From assembly GCF_001921215.1 (NCBI RefSeq), contig NZ_MSIF01000003.1, positions 517,852-581,851 on the forward strand: 64,000 nt of DNA. The letters are read 5' to 3'. Below the pieces are notes generated by a model. The model saw nothing but the letters and a program-made list of their open reading frames with translations. It did not search any database and had not been told where the DNA came from. A program made the translations under genes and the position numbers. Positions 27,485-35,892 of this stretch are shown piece by piece. Position 1 is the first letter of the stretch; every line of letters starts with the position of its first letter. The DNA is from Actinophytocola xinjiangensis. Lineage in GTDB: Bacteria > Actinomycetota > Actinomycetes > Mycobacteriales > Pseudonocardiaceae.

Positions 27485-29481
27485 GAGATCACCGCCAGGA
27501 CCAGCAGGACCCCGCACAGGGTGTAGAAGCCGTAGCCGAGGTAGCGGTGCACGCTGCCGGTGGCCAGCCGCCGGCCGGCCTCACCCCACGCGCGTAACGC
27601 GGCGATCACCGGCGGGTAGAGGCGGCGCTCGACCCGGTCGGGCACCGCGCGCCGGTACTCCACGGCGCGGACGAGGTAGCGGGACTCCTCGACGTGGTCC
27701 ACGGTGACGTCCTGTTCCGGTTCGAGCACGTCGTCGAACACCCGCTGCAACGGTTCGGCGAACGAGGTCGCGGTGTACTCCATCCGCGCCGACAGCGGCC
27801 CGCCGCCGCAGTCCCACAGCCGCGCGGCGCGCCGGGCCCGCCGGGTCGCGGTCGCCCGCAGCCCCCCCAGGACCAGGACCACGGCCGCCAGCAGGGCCAC
27901 CGCGTACACCAGGGGCGAGAGTTCACCGGCGACGCCGGTCAGCCGGACGGTCAGCACGCCGGAGGTCGCCGGGCCGCCGCCGACCGCGACCGCCGCCGCG
28001 GCCCCGACGGCCGGCAGCACGAGCGTGGGCAGCACCGCGAGCACGGCGGCCACGGCCGCCGCCAGCACCATCCCGGCCAGCATCGACGGCGGGCTCTCGT
28101 GCGCCTCGCCGGCCTGCCGGGACCGTGGCCTGGCCAGGAAACCCACGCCGAACGCCTTGACGAACGTGGCCACCGCGAGCCCGGCGGTCAGCGCCACGAC
28201 CGCCACCGCGACCGGCATGACGACCGCCTCCGCTCCCCCGCCCTCGGGCACGCCGTGCACCAGGGCCTGGAGCAGCAGCCACTCGGACACGAACGCCGTG
28301 CCCGGCGGCAGCGCGGACGCGGCCAGCGCGCCCCAGCCGAAGACCGCGGTGGTCACCGGCATGCCCCGACGCAGCCCGCCCAGCTGGTCGAGGTCGCGCA
28401 CGCCGGTGGCGTGCAGGACCGACCCGGCGGCGAGGAACAACGTGGTCTTGAACGCCGCGTGGTTCACCACGTGCAGCAGCGCCGCCGCCAGCGCGAGGCC
28501 CGCGAGCACCCGCTGCCCGCCGGCGGCCAGCAGCCCGGCCGCGCCGACCCCGACCAGCACCAGTCCCAGGTTCTCGGTGGTGGAGAACCCGAGCAGCCGC
28601 TTGAGGTCGGTGCTCATCGCGGCCTGCAGGATCCCGTACACCGCCGACACCGCGCCCAGGCCGAGCACCACCAGCCACCACCACCTCGGCCCGCCGCCGA
28701 GCAGGTCGAGGCCGACGCGGACCACCCCGTACACGCCGAGGTTGACCATCGCCGCGGACATCAGCGCCGAGACGTGGCTGGGGGCCTCGGGGTGGGCGCG
28801 CGGCAGCCACGCGTGCAGCGGCAGGATGCCGGCCTTGGAGGTGAACCCGACCAGCGTCAGGACGAACACCAGCCCGGCGACCCCGCCGGGCAGCGGCGCG
28901 GCGCGCAGGTCGGCGAAGGAGTCCCCCGGCGCGTGCGCGACCAGGATCAGGAGTCCACACAGGATCGTGGCGAAGCCGAGGTGGGTGAGTACCGCGTACC
29001 AGCGGCCGGCCACCGCGACCTCGGGCCGCTGGCGGTGCTCGGCGAGCACCAGCAGCAGCGAGGTGAGCGCCATCAGCTCCCAGCACACGAGCAGCGTGCC
29101 GACGCTGGTGGCCGCCGGCACCAGCAGCATGGCCACCACGAACAGCGGCAGCGTCGCCTGGGCCGCGCGCCCGTGCCGGGAGTAGGAAACGCCGTACACG
29201 CCGGCGATCAGCGCCACCCCGCCGGTGACCGCCAGGAACAGCCCGGCCAGCTGGTCCATCCCGAACGCGACGCCGGTCAGCGGCAGGACCGCCGGCCACG
29301 ACACGGAGAACGTCACCCCGGCGAGGCCGGCGGCGCCGGCCGCGACCCCGGCGGCGCCGGTGAGCACCAGCCCGGCGCCGGTGACCACCGGCCGGGCCCG
29401 CACCGGTACGAGCACCGCCACGAGCGCGGTCACCACGCCGGCCGTGACCGCGCCGGCCAGGCCGAGGGACGCGAGGTTCAT
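27481..29481 (-). CDS. Large proton-translocating subunit (HyfB-like)
   Basis: 666 residues with about 16 membrane helices. The antiporter-like core includes LVCWELMALTSLLLV (conserved Glu), the Lys in GFTSKAGILPLHAWLPRAHPEAPSHVSALMS, and LKRLLGFSTTENLG. The longer C-terminus (AARLWDCGGGPLSARMEYTATSFAEPLQRVF) is typical of HyfB/HycC. It shares 4-base overlaps with both neighbours, so the operon is one translational unit. Confidence 0.88.
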   Translation of the reverse strand: MNLASLGLAGAVTAGVVTALVAVLVPVRARPVVTGAGLVLTGAAGVAAGAAGLAGVTFSVSWPAVLPLTGVAFGMDQLAGLFLAVTGGVALIAGVYGVSYSRHGRAAQATLPLFVVAMLLVPAATSVGTLLVCWELMALTSLLLVLAEHRQRPEVAVAGRWYAVLTHLGFATILCGLLILVAHAPGDSFADLRAAPLPGGVAGLVFVLTLVGFTSKAGILPLHAWLPRAHPEAPSHVSALMSAAMVNLGVYGVVRVGLDLLGGGPRWWWLVVLGLGAVSAVYGILQAAMSTDLKRLLGFSTTENLGLVLVGVGAAGLLAAGGQRVLAGLALAAALLHVVNHAAFKTTLFLAAGSVLHATGVRDLDQLGGLRRGMPVTTAVFGWGALAASALPPGTAFVSEWLLLQALVHGVPEGGGAEAVVMPVAVAVVALTAGLAVATFVKAFGVGFLARPRSRQAGEAHESPPSMLAGMVLAAAVAAVLAVLPTLVLPAVGAAAAVAVGGGPATSGVLTVRLTGVAGELSPLVYAVALLAAVVLVLGGLRATATRRARRAARLWDCGGGPLSARMEYTATSFAEPLQRVFDDVLEPEQDVTVDHVEESRYLVRAVEYRRAVPDRVERRLYPPVIAALRAWGEAGRRLATGSVHRYLGYGFYTLCGVLLVLAVIS

Positions 29482-29963
29482 CGCCCGGTCAGCTTCCGCA
29501 GCCCTTCGACGATGGCTTCCGGCCGGGGCGGGCAGCCGGGGATCTCCAGGTCCACCGGGACCACGTCGGACACCGGGCCGACCACCCCGTAGGCCCGCGC
29601 GAACACCCCACAGTTGCGCGCGCAGTCGCCGACCGCGACGACCACCTTCGGTTCGGGGACGGCCTGGTGGGTGCGCCGCAGCGGCTCGGCCATGTTGCGG
29701 GTGACGGCGCCGGTGACGATCAGCGCGTCGGCGTGCCGGGGTGAGGCGACCAGCCGGGCGCCGTAGCGCTCGCCGTCGTACACCGGGCCGAACGCGGCGC
29801 CGATCTCGATCTCACAGCCGTTGCACGACCCGGCGTCCACGTGCCGCAGCTGCACCGATCCGCGCAGTGCCGTCGCCACCGCCGGCCGGTCCCCGGCCAC
29901 GCGCGGCGGCGCCGGCTCCGCGATCCGTCCGGCTCGGCGGATCATGCGCCACAATCCCAGCAC
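29478..29963 (-). CDS. NuoB/HycG-like small subunit with intact 4Fe-4S ligands
   Basis: 161 residues. Cys47, Cys50 (SCNGC), Cys114 and Cys144 (IPGCPPRP) are placed as in NuoB and HycG to bind the N2-type 4Fe-4S cluster; Cys118 is additional. The small subunit is therefore redox-competent although its large-subunit partner has no metal site. The GTG follows GGGAGAA. It lies 33 bases downstream of the ArsR gene. Confidence 0.88.
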   Translation of the reverse strand: MLGLWRMIRRAGRIAEPAPPRVAGDRPAVATALRGSVQLRHVDAGSCNGCEIEIGAAFGPVYDGERYGARLVASPRHADALIVTGAVTRNMAEPLRRTHQAVPEPKVVVAVGDCARNCGVFARAYGVVGPVSDVVPVDLEIPGCPPRPEAIVEGLRKLTGR

Positions 29964-29996
29964 CGCGTTCTCCCGCGATCGTCGACACGGGACGGC

Positions 29997-30353
29997 CTAC
30001 CCGTCCCGTTTCCCGCCCGGTGGGCTGACCGGTGCCCGCAGGTCATCGAGCAGCTCGGCCTGCCCGGTGATCACGCCGGTGAGGATCTGGCGTGCCACCG
30101 CGAGCAGGTCGGCCACGTGCGGGCTGGTCAGCGAGTAGTAGACGGTCGAGCCCTCCTTGCGGGTGGTCACCAGCCCGGCCCGCCGCAGCACCGCCAGCTG
30201 CTGGGACAGGTTCGACGGCTCGATCCCGACCTCGGGCAACATCTCCGAGACGGCGTGCTCGCGCTCGCTGAGCAGCTCCAGCACGCGGATCCGGATCGGG
30301 TGGCCCAGCGTCTTGAAGAACTCCGCCTTCAGTTGGTAGAGGGGCCGGCTCAC
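29997..30353 (-). CDS. ArsR-family winged-helix repressor leading the Ehr-type operon
   Basis: 118 residues. The HTH is clear (FFKTLGHPIRIRVLELLSEREHAVSEM, then NLSQQLAVLRRAGLVTTRKEGSTVYYSL). No Cys is present in the protein from the chosen GTG, so classic Cys-based metal sensing is unlikely. The upstream in-frame stretch contains a CGGC motif but its codon usage looks non-coding. As first gene of the six-subunit complex operon it probably autoregulates that operon. Confidence 0.8.
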   Translation of the reverse strand: MSRPLYQLKAEFFKTLGHPIRIRVLELLSEREHAVSEMLPEVGIEPSNLSQQLAVLRRAGLVTTRKEGSTVYYSLTSPHVADLLAVARQILTGVITGQAELLDDLRAPVSPPGGKRDG

Positions 30354-30541
30354 GCGACACCCGCCGCACGGCACGGGGTGGTCCTGGTCGTCATACCCGG
30401 ATCCTTCCCGGCCGCACCGGTCACCCGGCGACACCACCCCTGCATCCGCAGGCTTCAACAGTTGCAGACCTTAGCAAGTCCAAATATTGGCGGGTCCCGA
30501 GGCGGGGTACACCGGGCGCAACACAGCCGTCACAGCGGCGT

Positions 30542-30561
30542 TATCGCTGGTACGGGCGATA
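30542..30561. promoter_or_regulatory. Inverted repeat TATCGC-n8-GCGATA upstream of the iclR-type gene
   Basis: Perfect 6-base arms are centred about 30 bases before the IclR ATG, a typical place for autoregulation by IclR dimers. The interval 30459-30580 separates it from the divergent ArsR-led operon. Confidence 0.4.
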
Positions 30562-30580
30562 TTTGCGACAATCCCCAGCT

Positions 30581-31378
30581 ATGAGTCGCCCAGGTGATCA
30601 GGTGCCAGGTGAGATCGGCGCGGTGCGCACCCTGCGGGTGCTGACCTACCTGTCCAAGCGGTCCAGGCCCGTCTCGGCCGGCACCATCGCGCGCGACTGC
30701 GACATCCCCCGCTCCTCGCTCTACCGGATCCTGCGGGTGATGGAACGGATGTACTTCGTGGTGCACCTGCCAGAGGACGAGCTGTGGGGCATCGGCATCG
30801 GCGCGTTCGAGATCGGCTCCGGCTACCTGCGCTCCGGCGTGCTCGAACGCTCCGGCCGGCCGCTGCTGGTGCGCCTGACCCGGCGCACCGGAATGGTCTC
30901 GCACCTGGGCGTGCTGCACGGCAGCGACGTGCTCTACCTGCTCAAACAGACCACCGACGAGCCGGCGCGCCCGTTCGTCACCGCCGTCGGCGTCCGGCTG
31001 CCGGCCCACCTGACCGCCATGGGCCGGGCGATGCTGGCCCAGCTGCCGGCCCACCAGGTGCGGGCGATCCTATGGCGGCCGGGCGAGCTGGTGACCCGCA
31101 CCGGCCGCGGCCCCCGGCACCTGTCGGAGCTGCGCGAGATCCTGCGGGCCGACCGCTCACGCGGGTACAGCGTCGAGAGCAGCTCCACCACCGAGGAGGT
31201 CTCCTGCGTGGCCGCCGCGGTCTTCGACCACGAGGGCCTGCCGATCGCCGCGGTCGGCGTGTCCTACTACGACCTGCCCTCGGCCGCCGAGGTCGAACGG
31301 ATCGCCTCGGCCGTGCGGGAGACCGCCGACGGGCTGACCACCCGGCTCAGCGGCACCCCGGTACGCCGCCGCGCGTGA
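30581..31378 (+). CDS. IclR-family transcriptional regulator
   Basis: 265 residues. The N-terminal winged helix (VRTLRVLTYLSKRSRPVSAGTIARDCDIPRSSLYRILRVMER) is followed by the GAF-like effector domain (LPAHLTAMGRAMLAQL, then GYSVESSSTTEEVSCVAAAVFD), both complete. IclR proteins bind small organic acids or amino compounds. The gene ends exactly where the convergent amidohydrolase gene ends. The neighbouring amidohydrolase, transporter, aminotransferase and RidA genes are the likely targets. Confidence 0.9.
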   Translation: MSRPGDQVPGEIGAVRTLRVLTYLSKRSRPVSAGTIARDCDIPRSSLYRILRVMERMYFVVHLPEDELWGIGIGAFEIGSGYLRSGVLERSGRPLLVRLTRRTGMVSHLGVLHGSDVLYLLKQTTDEPARPFVTAVGVRLPAHLTAMGRAMLAQLPAHQVRAILWRPGELVTRTGRGPRHLSELREILRADRSRGYSVESSSTTEEVSCVAAAVFDHEGLPIAAVGVSYYDLPSAAEVERIASAVRETADGLTTRLSGTPVRRRA

Positions 31379-33004
31379 TCAGGTCAGGTCGTGCACGACC
31401 CGGCCGGCCACGACCGTCAGCACCGAGCCGAGGTCACGCAGGCCCTGCTCACCGACGGCCAGCGGGTCGTCGCTGAGCACCGCGAGATCCCCGGCGAAGC
31501 CCACCGCCAGCCGACCCCGCCAGTCCTGCTCGAACGTCAGCCACGCACCGCCGACCGTGGCCAGCCGCAGCGCCTCCAGCCGGCTCAACCGCTGCTCGGG
31601 GCTGACGACCTCGCCGTCGCGGGTGCGCCGCGCGGTGACGTGCCACAGCGGGTGGAACAGCGAGATCGGCACGTTGTCGGTGCCCAGGCTGACCGGCACC
31701 CCGGCGTCGACCAGGCCGCGCAGCGGCACCGCGCGGCCCTCCTTGTAGATATAGCGGTTGGTGTGGGTGGTGACCACCAGCCCCAGCCGACGGACCCGCT
31801 CGACGTCGGCCGGGGTGAGGTCGGTGATGTGGCCGAACACCCAGCGCAGGTCGCGGATCGGCACGATCCGGTCGACCCGCTCGTAGACGTCGAGCATGTC
31901 CGGGGTCATCGCCGCGACCTGCACCCCCGCCCGCGCGCAGGCCACCAGCTCGTCCACCAGGTCGGCCCCGGTGAGCGCAGCCTCGTAGTCGAAGCCGGCC
32001 CAGCCGGTGTACGGGCGGGCGGCGGCGCGCTGGTCACGGCCGGTGGACCCGTGCGTCGAGCCGAGGCTCAGGCCGGCGAAGCGCAGCAGCTCGTCGCCCT
32101 CGCCACGCCCCGCGACCCGCCGCACCGGGCCGGTACGCAGCCGCTCGCGCCCGGCCGGACCGGCCGAGAGCCACGGCAGGCTCAGCGGCAGCCGCGCCCG
32201 GGTCGCCAGCGGTCCGCGCGCGGCCAGCGCGCGGTAGGCGTCGGCGACCTCGTCGGCCACACCGTGGCCCTCGTAGACGCCGGTCGTGCCGACGGCGGCG
32301 TAGGCCCGCATCGACGCCGCCAGCGCGTCCACCCGGGTGGCCGGGTCGAACCGGGCGACCTCGCCGGGCAGCATCAGCTCCAGCGTCGGCTCGAACACCC
32401 GCTCGTGGACCCGGCCGGTCGGCTCGCCGGAGGCCGGGTCCCGTTCGACGTCGGCGAACTCCGCGCAGCGGGCCAGGAACTCCGGGCCGAGGATCCGCAG
32501 CGCGGCCGAGTTGAACACCGAGGTGATCGGCAGCCGGTGGCGCCAGTAGCCCCAGATCGGCCGGACGAACACCGGGGTCGCGCCGGCCACGGCGTCGAGC
32601 TGCCAGCGATCCGGGACGCCGGGCGGGTCCTCGTAGTAGGGCGGGTCGCCCAGCGGCATGGTCACCAGCCAGGCGCCCGGCGGGCGGCGCGCGGCCAACG
32701 CGCCGATCCTGGCCAGCACCTCGTCCAGGGTGGACAGTCCGGCCAGCGACGGGAACACCGCGCGCAGGCCCTCCCGGTCGAGGTGGGCGTGCCCGTCGAT
32801 CAGTCCCGGCACGACGGTGGCGCCGGCCGCGCGCACGACCCGGGTGTCGTCGCCGGCCAGCGCCAGCACCTCGGCGGTGTCGCCGAGGACCGCGACCCGG
32901 CCGGCGCGCAGCCCCACCGCCCGGACGCGGGGCGCCCGCTCGTCCATCGTCAGCACGTCGGCGTCGACGACCGCGAGGTCGAGCGGGCGGCTCGCGCCGG
33001 TCAT
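31379..33004 (-). CDS. YtcJ-like amidohydrolase (Amidohydro_3 family)
   Basis: 541 residues. The metal-binding motif GLIDGHAHLDREGLR and the C-terminal SLGTDNVPISLFHPLW segment place it in the amidohydrolase superfamily, YtcJ branch. Further His residues lie in the barrel (VFGHITD, VTTHTNRY). It would hydrolyse an amide or related C-N bond of an unknown small substrate in the cytoplasm. The ATG overlaps the stop of the Nramp-type transporter gene, so import and hydrolysis are probably coupled. Confidence 0.83.
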   Translation of the reverse strand: MTGASRPLDLAVVDADVLTMDERAPRVRAVGLRAGRVAVLGDTAEVLALAGDDTRVVRAAGATVVPGLIDGHAHLDREGLRAVFPSLAGLSTLDEVLARIGALAARRPPGAWLVTMPLGDPPYYEDPPGVPDRWQLDAVAGATPVFVRPIWGYWRHRLPITSVFNSAALRILGPEFLARCAEFADVERDPASGEPTGRVHERVFEPTLELMLPGEVARFDPATRVDALAASMRAYAAVGTTGVYEGHGVADEVADAYRALAARGPLATRARLPLSLPWLSAGPAGRERLRTGPVRRVAGRGEGDELLRFAGLSLGSTHGSTGRDQRAAARPYTGWAGFDYEAALTGADLVDELVACARAGVQVAAMTPDMLDVYERVDRIVPIRDLRWVFGHITDLTPADVERVRRLGLVVTTHTNRYIYKEGRAVPLRGLVDAGVPVSLGTDNVPISLFHPLWHVTARRTRDGEVVSPEQRLSRLEALRLATVGGAWLTFEQDWRGRLAVGFAGDLAVLSDDPLAVGEQGLRDLGSVLTVVAGRVVHDLT

Positions 33005-34233
33005 CCGGAGATCAGCTCCACGGCGACACGGTAGGCACCCCAGCCAACGACGGCCAGCCCCACCACGCCGATCACCGTCTGCCACCAGCGGTTGGTCAGG
33101 TCACCCATCACCCGCCGCCGGGTCGCCAGGTACAGGATGGACCCGGCGAGCAGCGGGAACAGGATCAGCGTGCCGGCGTTGGCGACCAGGATCAGCTGGA
33201 TCGGCGCGCCGCCGAAGATCAGCACCAGCCCCAGCGAGGCGGCGATGGCGACCGTGGCCATGATCCGCACCCGCCGGTGGTCGATGCTGTCGCCGAACCC
33301 GAGGGCGTCGGAGAGCACGTGCCCGCCGGGGACACCGGTCATCACCGAGGAGAAGCCGGCGCTGAACAGTCCCAGGGCGAACACGAACACCGCCGCCGAG
33401 CCCAGCGCCGGGCGCAGGATGTCGACCATGTCGTTGCCGGACTCGATGGTGGCGCCGGGGATGACGGTGGCCGCCGAGGCGATGATGGCGACGGTCAGGA
33501 TGCCGGGCAGCAGCGCGCCGGGGATGGTGTCGTAGCGGGTCGTTGTCCGGTAGTCCGCGCGCGTGGTTCCCTTGTCACGCAACGTGTAGGCCATGTAGAA
33601 GGCGGAGTAGAGGGACAGGTTGGTGCCCAGCAGGGCGAACGCGGCGACCAGTCCACCCGGGACGTCGGAGGGCACCAGCCCGGCGGCCATGTCCCCGAGG
33701 TCGGGCCCGACCTTGACGGCGGTGGCGAGGAAGGCGACGGCCATCACCGCCATCGCGATGATCATCACCTGTTCGATCCGCTTGTAGGCGCCGCCGGTCC
33801 ACAGCAGCGCCACCGCCGCCACCGCGCAGATCGCCGACAGCGGCTTGATGTCGACGCCGGTGATGACCTGCAGTCCCAGTGACGCACCGATCATGCTCCC
33901 TGAGCCGAAGGTGACGGCCAGGATGAAGAAGCAGATGCCGGCGATCACGCCGGCCGGTTTGGCGATGTGGTCCTTGATCGCCTGGATGATCGACGTCGGG
34001 TAGGTGATCGCGATGCGCGCCGACATGTCGGTGAACGCGAGCATGAGCACACTGGAGATGACCAGCAGCCACAGGACCTTGTAGCCGGACTCGGCACCGA
34101 GCGTCGCCGAGGAGACGGCGTTGCCCGGTCCGAAGGTCAACGCGCCGACGATGAACGCGGGACCGATGTAGCGCAACTTGCTGACGAACGAGCGTTTCTG
34201 TCCTGGTTCCCCCGAGGTCGACGAGACGTTCAC
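33001..34233 (-). CDS. Nramp-related transporter lacking the canonical metal-binding motifs
   Basis: 410 residues with about 11 membrane helices. The fold signature of helix 1 is kept (GALTFGPGN, residues 30-38, then ESGYKVLW), but the metal-ligand Asp of DPGN is Gly. In helix 6 the canonical MPHN is replaced by LGTN (202-205 region). True Nramp proteins bind Mn/Fe through these residues, so this member probably carries another solute. The GTG follows AGGAGG. It is co-transcribed with an amidohydrolase, which suggests uptake of that enzyme's organic substrate. Confidence 0.82.
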   Translation of the reverse strand: MNVSSTSGEPGQKRSFVSKLRYIGPAFIVGALTFGPGNAVSSATLGAESGYKVLWLLVISSVLMLAFTDMSARIAITYPTSIIQAIKDHIAKPAGVIAGICFFILAVTFGSGSMIGASLGLQVITGVDIKPLSAICAVAAVALLWTGGAYKRIEQVMIIAMAVMAVAFLATAVKVGPDLGDMAAGLVPSDVPGGLVAAFALLGTNLSLYSAFYMAYTLRDKGTTRADYRTTTRYDTIPGALLPGILTVAIIASAATVIPGATIESGNDMVDILRPALGSAAVFVFALGLFSAGFSSVMTGVPGGHVLSDALGFGDSIDHRRVRIMATVAIAASLGLVLIFGGAPIQLILVANAGTLILFPLLAGSILYLATRRRVMGDLTNRWWQTVIGVVGLAVVGWGAYRVAVELISG

Positions 34234-34329
34234 AGAACCCTCCTGCGGACGGGGCGGCGCGGTGCGCTGCTGAAGATGCCGGCAAGACTCGCACCGGGAC
34301 GCGAGCCACGTCACCTGCCGTGAGCGCAG

Positions 34330-34353
34330 TCGTGTGCCACATGTGGCACACGA
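34330..34353. promoter_or_regulatory. 24-base perfect palindrome in the transporter/aminotransferase divergent region
   Basis: TCGTGTGCCACA and its exact reverse complement abut with no gap. Two more dyads follow immediately: CCACGTGG (34362-34369) and GGTCA-ccg-TGACC (34368-34380). The cluster lies 17-67 bases before the aminotransferase ATG and about 100 bases upstream of the transporter GTG. It is the strongest operator candidate in the window. Confidence 0.7.
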
Positions 34354-34396
34354 GGGTGGTTCCACGTGGTCACCGTGACCGGGGGTCACTGCCAGC

Positions 34397-35440
34397 ATGA
34401 ACGGCATGCCCGCTCCCCAACCGCGCCCCTGGCTCGCCGCCGCCCCCGGCTACCGCTCCGGCTCGACGACCGCGACGCCCGAGGGCCGGCTCGCCTCCAA
34501 CGAGTCCCCGGCCGCCCCCGCCTGGGTCGCGCGCGCGGCCCCCGACCTGGCCGACCTGGACGTCCACCGCTACCCCGACGCCCGCGTCGAGGACCTGCGC
34601 TCGGCGATCGCCGGGGCCGCCGGCGTCGACCCGGCCGAGGTCGTCGTCGGCAACGGGTCCGACGAGCTGATCCACCTGCTGGTCCAGGCCTACGCGGCCT
34701 ACACCGGCGGCATCGTCACCGCGACCCCCGGCTACGCGCTGTACCCGCTGTGCGCCCGCCGTCTCGGCGCGACGGTCACCGAGGTCCCGCTGACCGGCTG
34801 GCGCCACGACCTGGACGCGATGGCCGAGGTGCCGGCCGACCTGGCGTTCGTCGCCAACCCGCACAACCCGACGGGCACGGTCGTCGACCCGGACGCGCTC
34901 GCCCGGTTCGCCGCGCGGGCGGCCGCCCGGGCCGTCGTGGTCGACGAGGCCTATGTGGACTTCACCACCGGCCCCCGGCTGGACACCGTGGCCCTGGCGG
35001 TGCGCGAGCCGAGGGTGGTCGTGGTGCGGACGTTCTCCAAGGCGCACGCGCTGGCCGGGCTGCGGGTCGGGTACCTGATCGCGCACCGCGACATCGCCGC
35101 CCAGATCGAACGGCTGCGGCTGCCGTTCTCGGTCAGCGCGCCGGCCCAGCGGCTCGGGGTGCTGGCCCTGGCCCACGCGGCGGAGACGGCCGAGCGGGTG
35201 CGCGAGATCGTCACCACCCGCGAGCGCCTGGTGACGGTGCTGCGGTCGGCCGGTCTGGAGGTCGTCGACTCGCAGAGCAACTTCGTCCTGGTGCTGACCC
35301 CGGACAGCGAGCGCCTGCTGACCCGGCTGGCCGAGGCCGGCATCGCCGCCAGACCCGGCCGCGACCTGGGTGTGCCGGACGCCGTGCGGATCACCGTCCC
35401 GTCCCCGGTGGGCCTGGAGCGGCTGGCGGCGGCGCTGTGA
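34397..35440 (+). CDS. PLP-dependent aminotransferase, histidinol-phosphate type (class I/II)
   Basis: 347 residues. Fold-type-I motifs include NGSDELIHLL, NPHNPTGTV (binding Asn), VVDEAYVDF and the Schiff-base Lys215 in TFSKAHALAGLRVGY. It resembles HisC in length and motifs but lies outside a his operon, so its substrate is probably another amino acid or amine. It overlaps the ridA-like gene (GTGA) and is divergent from the transporter-amidohydrolase pair across a palindrome cluster. Confidence 0.87.
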   Translation: MNGMPAPQPRPWLAAAPGYRSGSTTATPEGRLASNESPAAPAWVARAAPDLADLDVHRYPDARVEDLRSAIAGAAGVDPAEVVVGNGSDELIHLLVQAYAAYTGGIVTATPGYALYPLCARRLGATVTEVPLTGWRHDLDAMAEVPADLAFVANPHNPTGTVVDPDALARFAARAAARAVVVDEAYVDFTTGPRLDTVALAVREPRVVVVRTFSKAHALAGLRVGYLIAHRDIAAQIERLRLPFSVSAPAQRLGVLALAHAAETAERVREIVTTRERLVTVLRSAGLEVVDSQSNFVLVLTPDSERLLTRLAEAGIAARPGRDLGVPDAVRITVPSPVGLERLAAAL

Positions 35441-35892
35441 CCCCCGAGGAGCGCCTGGCCGCCGCCGGTCTGTCCCTGCCGGCCGCCCCGACCAGGCTCG
35501 GCGACTACCGCCCCGCCGTGCGCGTCGGCGACCTGCTGTTCGTCTCCGGCCAGACCGGCACCCGCGACGGCCATCCGGTGTGGACCGGCCGCTGCGGGGA
35601 GGGACTGTCCATCGAGGACGCCTGCCGCAGCGCGGAGCTGGCGGGGCTCAACGCGCTGCTGGCGATGCGCACGGTCCTCGGGGAGCTGGACCGCGTCCGC
35701 GCCGTCGCGCGGGTCACCGTCTACGTCCGGTCGACCGACACGTTCACCGCCCACCCCACGGTCGCCGACGCCGTGACCGCCGTCTTCCACACCGCCTTCG
35801 GTCCACCCGGGCGGGGCGCCCGCTCGGCCATCGGTGTGGCGTCGCTCCCCCAGGGCGCCCCGGTCGAGATCGACGTCATCGCCGTGGTGTGA
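35437..35892 (+). CDS. RidA/YjgF-family imine deaminase
   Basis: 151 residues. It contains the family signature LLFVSGQTGTRDG and the active-site Arg segment ARSAIGVASLPQGAPVEIDVIAVV. RidA proteins hydrolyse reactive enamine/imine intermediates released by PLP enzymes, which matches its coupling to the aminotransferase. The GTG start overlaps that gene's stop. Its last 17 bases overlap the convergent oleate-hydratase remnant. Confidence 0.88.
   Translation: MTPEERLAAAGLSLPAAPTRLGDYRPAVRVGDLLFVSGQTGTRDGHPVWTGRCGEGLSIEDACRSAELAGLNALLAMRTVLGELDRVRAVARVTVYVRSTDTFTAHPTVADAVTAVFHTAFGPPGRGARSAIGVASLPQGAPVEIDVIAVV

Noticed and set aside
24404..29963. Assignment as a true NADH dehydrogenase or formate hydrogenlyase
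   Set aside because: No NuoE/F/G, ferredoxin-like or formate dehydrogenase subunits are present and the large subunit lacks NiFe cysteines, so neither name fits.
33001..34233. Naming the transporter MntH
   Set aside because: Both canonical metal-binding motifs are substituted, so manganese transport cannot be assumed.
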